Assembly: GCF_004683905.1 (NCBI RefSeq)
Contig: NZ_CP038438.1
Coordinates: 310,001-374,000 of the forward strand
DNA length: 64,000 bases
Direction of reading: 5' to 3'
Origin: Pseudomonas fluorescens
GTDB taxonomy: Bacteria > Pseudomonadota > Gammaproteobacteria > Pseudomonadales > Pseudomonadaceae
The notes below the pieces were generated by a model. It saw only the letters and a program-made list of their open reading frames with translations. It did not search any database and had not been told where the DNA came from. Of this stretch, positions 59,553 through 64,000 are shown in pieces (position 1 is the first letter of the stretch; every line of letters begins with the position of its first letter). A program made the position numbers and the translations under genes.

Positions 59553-60323
59553 ATGGCGCTGGCCAAACGCATCATCCCTTGCCTGGACGTGGACAACGGC
59601 CGGGTCGTCAAAGGTGTGAAGTTCGAGAACATCCGCGATGCCGGTGACCCGGTGGAAATCGCCCGTCGTTATGACGAGCAGGGTGCCGACGAGATTACCT
59701 TTCTCGACATCACCGCCAGCGTCGATGGTCGCGACACCACACTGCATACCGTCGAGCGCATGGCCAGCCAGGTGTTCATCCCGCTGACCGTCGGCGGCGG
59801 CGTGCGCACCGTGCAGGACATTCGCAACCTGCTCAATGCCGGTGCGGACAAGGTTTCGATCAACACCGCAGCGGTGTTCAATCCGGAGTTTGTTGGCGAA
59901 GCGGCGCAGCATTTCGGCTCGCAATGCATCGTCGTCGCCATCGACGCGAAGAAAGTCTCCGGCCCGGGCGAAACCCCGCGCTGGGAAATCTTCACCCACG
60001 GCGGGCGCAAGCCGACCGGTCTCGATGCAGTCGAGTGGGCGAAGAAGATGGAAGGCCTGGGTGCCGGCGAGATCCTGCTGACCAGCATGGATCAGGACGG
60101 CATGAAAAACGGCTTCGACCTCGGCGTGACCCGCGCGATCAGCGATGCGCTGGGCATTCCGGTGATCGCTTCCGGTGGCGTCGGCAATCTGCAGCATCTG
60201 GCCGACGGCATCCTCGAAGGCCACGCCAGCGCGGTACTGGCGGCGAGTATTTTCCACTTCGGCGAATACACCGTGCAGGAAGCGAAAGCGTACATGGCCA
60301 AACGCGGCATCGTGATGCGCTAA
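59553..60323 (+). CDS. hisF: Imidazole glycerol phosphate synthase, cyclase subunit
   Basis: A 256-residue barrel that joins ammonia from HisH with PRFAR to give IGP and AICAR. Catalytic Asp residues are in [10 protein letters not shown] and [17 protein letters not shown] binds phosphate. It is the last his gene here; hisI/hisE and hisG/D/C are outside the window. Confidence 0.97.
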   Translation: MALAKRIIPCLDVDNGRVVKGVKFENIRDAGDPVEIARRYDEQGADEITFLDITASVDGRDTTLHTVERMASQVFIPLTVGGGVRTVQDIRNLLNAGADKVSINTAAVFNPEFVGEAAQHFGSQCIVVAIDAKKVSGPGETPRWEIFTHGGRKPTGLDAVEWAKKMEGLGAGEILLTSMDQDGMKNGFDLGVTRAISDALGIPVIASGGVGNLQHLADGILEGHASAVLAASIFHFGEYTVQEAKAYMAKRGIVMR

Positions 60324-60344
60324 ACCGTACAGGCCAGTGGACAG

Positions 60345-60379
60345 CATGGCGTACCCAAGGCACTCTTGGGCACGCCATG
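60345..60379 (+). other. Strong hairpin between hisF and the binding-protein gene
   Basis: CATGGCGT-aCCCAA...TTGGGc-ACGCCATG forms a near-perfect stem of about 13 bp with no T-run. It may stabilise the his mRNA 3' end, attenuate read-through, or be an operator. Confidence 0.55.
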
Positions 60380-60396
60380 GATTCCGGTAGCCCGAC

Positions 60397-61152
60397 ATGA
60401 TCAAACGCCTGCTTCTTGTTCTCGCCAGTGCCTCTGTGTTGTTGCTCAACACGGCGCGGGCCGAAAACAGTCCCGACACCGATCTGGTGCTCCTCACCGA
60501 AAACTTTCCGCCCTACAACATGGCGAAAGACGGCAAGAATTTCGCCAAGGGCGAGAACATCAACGGCATTGCCGCCGACATCGTGCGCGAAATGTTCAAG
60601 CGCGCCGGGCTCACCTATAGCCTGACGCTGCGCTTCCCATGGGAGCGCGTCTACAAACTGGCGCTGGAAAACCCCGGTTACGGCGCCTTCGTGATGGCCC
60701 GCCTGCCGGACCGCGAAAACCTGTTCAAATGGGTCGGCCCGATCGGTCCGGACGACTGGATCATGTTGGCCAGGGCCGACAGCAAAATCACCCTCGACAC
60801 CCTCAACGATGCGCGCAAATACAAGATCGGCGCCTACAAGGGCGATGCGATTGCCGAGACGCTGGCCAAGCAGGGCTTGAAGCCTACGGTCGTTCTGCGC
60901 GATCAGGACAACGCGAAAAAACTGGTCAATGGCCAGATCGACCTGTGGGCCACGGGTGATCCTGCCGGGCGTTATCTGGCGCGGCAGGACGGGGTCACTG
61001 GACTCAAGACCGTGTTGCGCTTCAACAGCGCCGAGTTATATCTGGCGCTGAACAAGGATGTGTCGGACGCAACGGTCGCCAGGCTGCAGGCGGCGCTGGA
61101 TCAGATGCGCAAGGACGGGGTTGTCGACGAGATCATGGGGCGCTATCTGTAG
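60397..61152 (+). CDS. Periplasmic substrate-binding protein (family 3)
   Basis: A 251-residue exported protein with a signal peptide cleaved after ARA and the bacterial family 3 solute-binding fold (LLTENFPPYNM, GIAADIVREMFKRAGL, GAYKGDAIAETLAKQGL). It lacks adjacent permease or ATPase genes. It differs from ordinary amino acid binders in its early FPPYNM, of the type seen in ABC-like or sensor-linked orphan binding proteins. Its last 20 bases overlap the 3' end of the convergent Vps62-related gene. Confidence 0.85.
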   Translation: MIKRLLLVLASASVLLLNTARAENSPDTDLVLLTENFPPYNMAKDGKNFAKGENINGIAADIVREMFKRAGLTYSLTLRFPWERVYKLALENPGYGAFVMARLPDRENLFKWVGPIGPDDWIMLARADSKITLDTLNDARKYKIGAYKGDAIAETLAKQGLKPTVVLRDQDNAKKLVNGQIDLWATGDPAGRYLARQDGVTGLKTVLRFNSAELYLALNKDVSDATVARLQAALDQMRKDGVVDEIMGRYL

Positions 61153-62443
61153 CCGTCGGCAACGACTTGTCCGTTGCCTGGTGGGTGCATTCTTGCGGCG
61201 GATACTGCAGCAGACTCAGGTTATCGTTCTGGGTGTAAGCCAGATTGATCCCCGCTTGCGAGCCGTCAGCACGACGCAGCTCGTAGAAACTCTCCAACTG
61301 ATAAACCGCGACAAATTTGCCTTTGCCGGCCATCGCGATCACATGGGTAACAAATGAAGTCTGCCAGCCACTGGTTGACGTCTCGCTGTGAGTGAACTGG
61401 CTGTCCAGTCTTGCCGAGAATGGGAGTGACGGAGGAGCGTCTGCCTTCGTTGCCCACGGGCTCACAAAACTGATCGCAGTAAGTTGAGTGAACAGACGCA
61501 GCGTCTTCGGATTCTGCAGCCGCTGCGCAGTCCACTTGAAAGCCCGTGCCTCCTCGCCTGTGTTGTGTCCGCTCCCAACCAAATAGTACTGGTCGGTTCT
61601 TTCCAGGCGATAAAACGGCGTGGTGCGTAATTGATCAATTGGCGACAAGTCATCCTTGACCACGAACCATGGCAGCTCGATGACTTGGGCGAGGGTGGCC
61701 GCTCCCTTGGTTTCGGGGGCATCCGCTGCCAAGAGCATCGGCAGCTGTGGCGATGACTGGATCAGTGGCGCGATCTGCATCCGTAGTGAATAGGCACCGA
61801 CATTGCTCTCTGGCCGGTTGAAACTGCTTGCCCCAACAAAGGTGCCTGGTGCGAAATGAATCTCTCCCGGCGGCGCATTCGTCGGCGTGACGCTCCAGGC
61901 GCTGAAACTCTGTCTGGCACCGCTGCCCTTGTCATTCCAGATCAGTTCGCCAACGTCCGAGGCGATCACCAGATCGGCCCGTACACAGCGAACCGCGTTG
62001 AGTGAAGGTTTTTCGTGATCATTGGAGCAGACCGCGCCCATGGCCACATAGCCTTGCGGGGCGATCGGTCGCCATACGGCACCGTCTTTCTTCGAGCCTG
62101 AGCCGGAATCTTTCCAGATCAGTTCGAAATCCTCCGGGCGCCTTAATGCCGGGCCTCTGGCCGGATCTGCACTGGGTGCATCGGCTTCACAAACCACAGC
62201 TACCACGGTGCTGCCGTTAATGTTGTCGTGCCCGGCGACGAACACGTCGCCGAGCGGGAAATAGCCCGGCAATACATCCGGCGCCGGAGTCGGGCGCCAG
62301 AAGGCTGCGGGTTTAGCCCGCGAGCCGGTGCTGTCCCAGATCCGGTGAAATTCCGTGGTGAAATGGATCAGCAGATTGTCGTGTCGGATCGGCTCGATTT
62401 GCCTGGATGGTGCTGCGGCCTGGTCATGAATGGTCATGGTCAC
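61133..62443 (-). CDS. Vps62-related protein with three repeats
   Basis: A 436-residue protein. The N-terminal half carries three copies of a 50-residue unit: RIWDSTGSRAKPAAFWRP...GYFPLGDVFVAG (about 33-70), ELIWKDSGSGSKKDGAVWRP...GYVAMGAVCSN (about 108-142) and ELIWNDKGSGARQSFSAWSV...FAPGTFVGAS (about 167-205), as in the Vps62 family. The second half is unassigned. Vps62-like proteins are found in fungi and bacteria, sometimes with toxin-like genes; function unknown. No signal peptide. Confidence 0.75.
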   Translation of the reverse strand: MTMTIHDQAAAPSRQIEPIRHDNLLIHFTTEFHRIWDSTGSRAKPAAFWRPTPAPDVLPGYFPLGDVFVAGHDNINGSTVVAVVCEADAPSADPARGPALRRPEDFELIWKDSGSGSKKDGAVWRPIAPQGYVAMGAVCSNDHEKPSLNAVRCVRADLVIASDVGELIWNDKGSGARQSFSAWSVTPTNAPPGEIHFAPGTFVGASSFNRPESNVGAYSLRMQIAPLIQSSPQLPMLLAADAPETKGAATLAQVIELPWFVVKDDLSPIDQLRTTPFYRLERTDQYYLVGSGHNTGEEARAFKWTAQRLQNPKTLRLFTQLTAISFVSPWATKADAPPSLPFSARLDSQFTHSETSTSGWQTSFVTHVIAMAGKGKFVAVYQLESFYELRRADGSQAGINLAYTQNDNLSLLQYPPQECTHQATDKSLPTATDSAP

Positions 62444-62459
62444 TCCTGATAGTTGAACG

Positions 62460-62477
62460 GCGACTCAAGGGAGTCGC
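62460..62477. repeat. Short inverted repeat upstream of the Vps62-related gene
   Basis: GCGACTC (62460-62466) and GAGTCGC (62471-62477) face each other across four bases, 17 bases upstream of the gene start. The rest of the 62444-62644 gap shows no gene. Confidence 0.4.
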
Positions 62478-62644
62478 GACCCGTTGCAGGTCTCACTATC
62501 GGTAATCGCAACCGGTCTCTGGCGGTAACTATGTATGACGTCGTGACCAGTTATTTCCAAAAAAACCGTTCCTTGCCATGGGCAGCCTTGCGCTCCTGTT
62601 TTGCCTATTGATGCAGAAGCACAAGGCCGACGTCACTGATCAGC

Positions 62645-64000
62645 TCAGGGGGCGCTGTTTTTGAGCGCTTCCCATTCCAGGATGTATTCCTTCAATTCTG
62701 AGCGCTGATTGTTGGGGTCGACAGCGTAAACGCAGAGTTTGAGGGGGAAGTTGCTTTGCGGGCGTAGCCAATTGGAAGTCACATGCCTATAACCCTGCGG
62801 GTCTTCGCAACTGACTTTTTCAGCAAGGCCGCCTTTTACCTCGTATCGATCAAGACCCTCGTTCTTGCGTTCCGGCCACAGAATCAGCGCCCTGTTTATC
62901 TCTTTGTTAAACGAAGTCTCTATGGTCGGAACAGGCGTCGGGCCCGCATCAACCAGATAAGTGGGAACAGTGACGGCATTGCGATAAATGCCTGCGGGTA
63001 ATATGTCCTCAGTACTGTTTGTGGCGATGATGCAAAGGTTGCTAGGCCCGGTTTCAGGTCCCATCGGAACATTTAATCGAGTCGGCGCAGTGCCGGTGGT
63101 GATTGGCTGGCTGTAGTCTTGCGGAACTTCGCATTCGACCGGGTCCGACGTGCGTTTGGTCCGGATAAACCGGGTGCTGGCGGTTATTTCAAAGTTCCAT
63201 TCTGGATAAACGTAGTTGCCCTGAGCGTTTACGCTGATCTTTGCATGCGTTGGCAGTTGGGCAGGCAGTCTGATAGAGGCTGCCGGAAATAATTCGCACA
63301 CCTGCGGATCCGTATTGAGTTTGCCATCGATAAAGCAGTTGTTGAAAACCGAGGTGGGACTGCCGTAACTGCCGCTCGGCATCTGACCGTATCCAGGCAG
63401 CGGCGTCAGATGGTGAGCCAAGGTCCCAAGGACGCCATAGACCTCGTTGGTCGCTCGAGCGATGACCGGACTCCCCGAGCTTCCGGAAGCAATATCTTTG
63501 CATTGGTTGCTGACGGTATGCCGCCAAACCCAAGGCTTTTCGAAAATCGCCGGGGAGGGCATGTGGGTGCAGGCGGACATTTGTAATGGAGAGCCAACGG
63601 GTTTGTGCACAATCAGAATGTCGCTATCTTCTGCCGGCGCCTGCCGGGCCAGTTTCATGGGCGTGATGCCCTGAGCCAGAAGTTCGCCCTGTGATACCCC
63701 AAGCTCCAACAGAGCCAGGTCGACACCCTGAATACTGCTCCAGGCTACTTTCTTCACAGGCACAGCCCTTGAGGCAGCAGTCGTATCGATGAAGTTGTTG
63801 AAGGTAATGCTGGCTTCGATAGGGGCATCTGTTCGCATGACCCCGTTTTCCTTGCCCACGCAGTGCGCACTGGTCAGTGCATAGGCGGAATCGGACGGTC
63901 GAGAGCTGTTTGTATCAATCAGGAAGGCGGTGCAGGAGCCGTGCTCGCGGCTTTTGTACTCACCGATTCCCATCCAGTGGTTATTTTCGCCATCTTTGTT
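62645..64000 (-). CDS. Trypsin-like serine protease (partial at window edge)
   Basis: At least 452 residues; the frame runs to the window end with no start chosen, so the N-terminus, possibly with a signal peptide, is missing. The chymotrypsin-fold triad is visible: His in LTSAHCVG, Asp in QGVDLALLELG and Ser in IASGSSGSPV. The last 200 residues are an uncharacterised beta-rich region with paired cysteines. It is probably secreted or periplasmic. Shared context with the Vps62-related gene (same strand, 200 bases apart) may indicate a small accessory locus. Confidence 0.8.
   Translation of the reverse strand, partial: NKDGENNHWMGIGEYKSREHGSCTAFLIDTNSSRPSDSAYALTSAHCVGKENGVMRTDAPIEASITFNNFIDTTAASRAVPVKKVAWSSIQGVDLALLELGVSQGELLAQGITPMKLARQAPAEDSDILIVHKPVGSPLQMSACTHMPSPAIFEKPWVWRHTVSNQCKDIASGSSGSPVIARATNEVYGVLGTLAHHLTPLPGYGQMPSGSYGSPTSVFNNCFIDGKLNTDPQVCELFPAASIRLPAQLPTHAKISVNAQGNYVYPEWNFEITASTRFIRTKRTSDPVECEVPQDYSQPITTGTAPTRLNVPMGPETGPSNLCIIATNSTEDILPAGIYRNAVTVPTYLVDAGPTPVPTIETSFNKEINRALILWPERKNEGLDRYEVKGGLAEKVSCEDPQGYRHVTSNWLRPQSNFPLKLCVYAVDPNNQRSELKEYILEWEALKNSAP

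Overview
The window looks like a 64 kb stretch of chromosome from a fluorescens-group Pseudomonas. The evidence is high-GC coding sequence, typical Pseudomonas REP elements (inverted GTGGGAGCGGGCTTGCTCGCG units), an OprD-family porin, and a gene order familiar from Pseudomonas (pckA, fdhF/fdhD, yrfG-nudE-cysQ, dctBD-like, rfbC, aguA; hisPJQM; yggX-mutY-asmA; hisBH-A-F). It is mostly core chromosome with two accessory patches.

Left part (1-33.8 kb). pckA is followed by a small accessory patch (1.8-4.7 kb) with a HigBA-type toxin-antitoxin pair and a predicted lipase-like hydrolase flanked by two paralogous small proteins. Then come a RecQ-family helicase, a 3-hydroxyacyl-CoA dehydrogenase with a thioesterase, a glycine-zipper protein, an FdhF-like oxidoreductase translationally coupled to fdhD, a BON-LysM protein, yrfG, nudE-cysQ, and a three-gene set of a DctB-like kinase, a DctD-like sigma-54 regulator and a thioesterase-fold protein. 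After rfbC there is a large kinase-aminotransferase fusion, aguA, a Fur-box-controlled TonB receptor, a DsbA-like protein, an OprE/OprQ-like porin with a terminator in its leader, and an operon joining an amino-acid-hydroxylase-like 2OG oxygenase to a GNAT enzyme and the AzlCD exporter.

Middle accessory island (33.9-38.7 kb), ending at tRNA-Thr(TGT). It holds a PBECR2-type nuclease-domain protein, a minus-strand structured RNA candidate with complementary hairpin loops, an Xre/RES toxin-antitoxin operon behind an 18-bp perfect palindrome, a DUF3077-like gene preceded by a 29-codon ORF and a long structured leader, a second HigBA pair, a frameshifted integrase tail, a one-TM orphan protein, and a 51-bp imperfect direct repeat whose tRNA-side copy runs into the tRNA 3' end.

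Right part (39-64 kb). A methyltransferase lies at the end of a hisPJQM-type ABC transporter operon. Next are a GABA-permease-like gene with a sigma-54 promoter, two tandem Lys-rich paralogues, a hydrolase, a decayed gene, a TauE-type permease beside a clavaminate-synthase-like oxygenase, tRNA-Phe, yggX-mutY-asmA, a PanZ-like gene, an OFA-type MFS transporter, the hisB-hisH-DUF2164-hisA-hisF operon, a periplasmic binding protein, a Vps62-related protein and a trypsin-like protease cut by the window edge.

The most interesting signal is a pair of long leaders, upstream of the small protein at 2.5 kb and the DUF3077-like gene at 36.5 kb. Both carry an ordered A-B-C arrangement: A and C are copies of one short sequence and B is complementary to both. 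Spacing is nearly the same in the two loci, and the sequences differ by compensatory changes. This layout resembles the phage P4 CI-RNA immunity leader (seqA/seqB/seqC), here attached to small Pseudomonas genes of unknown function.
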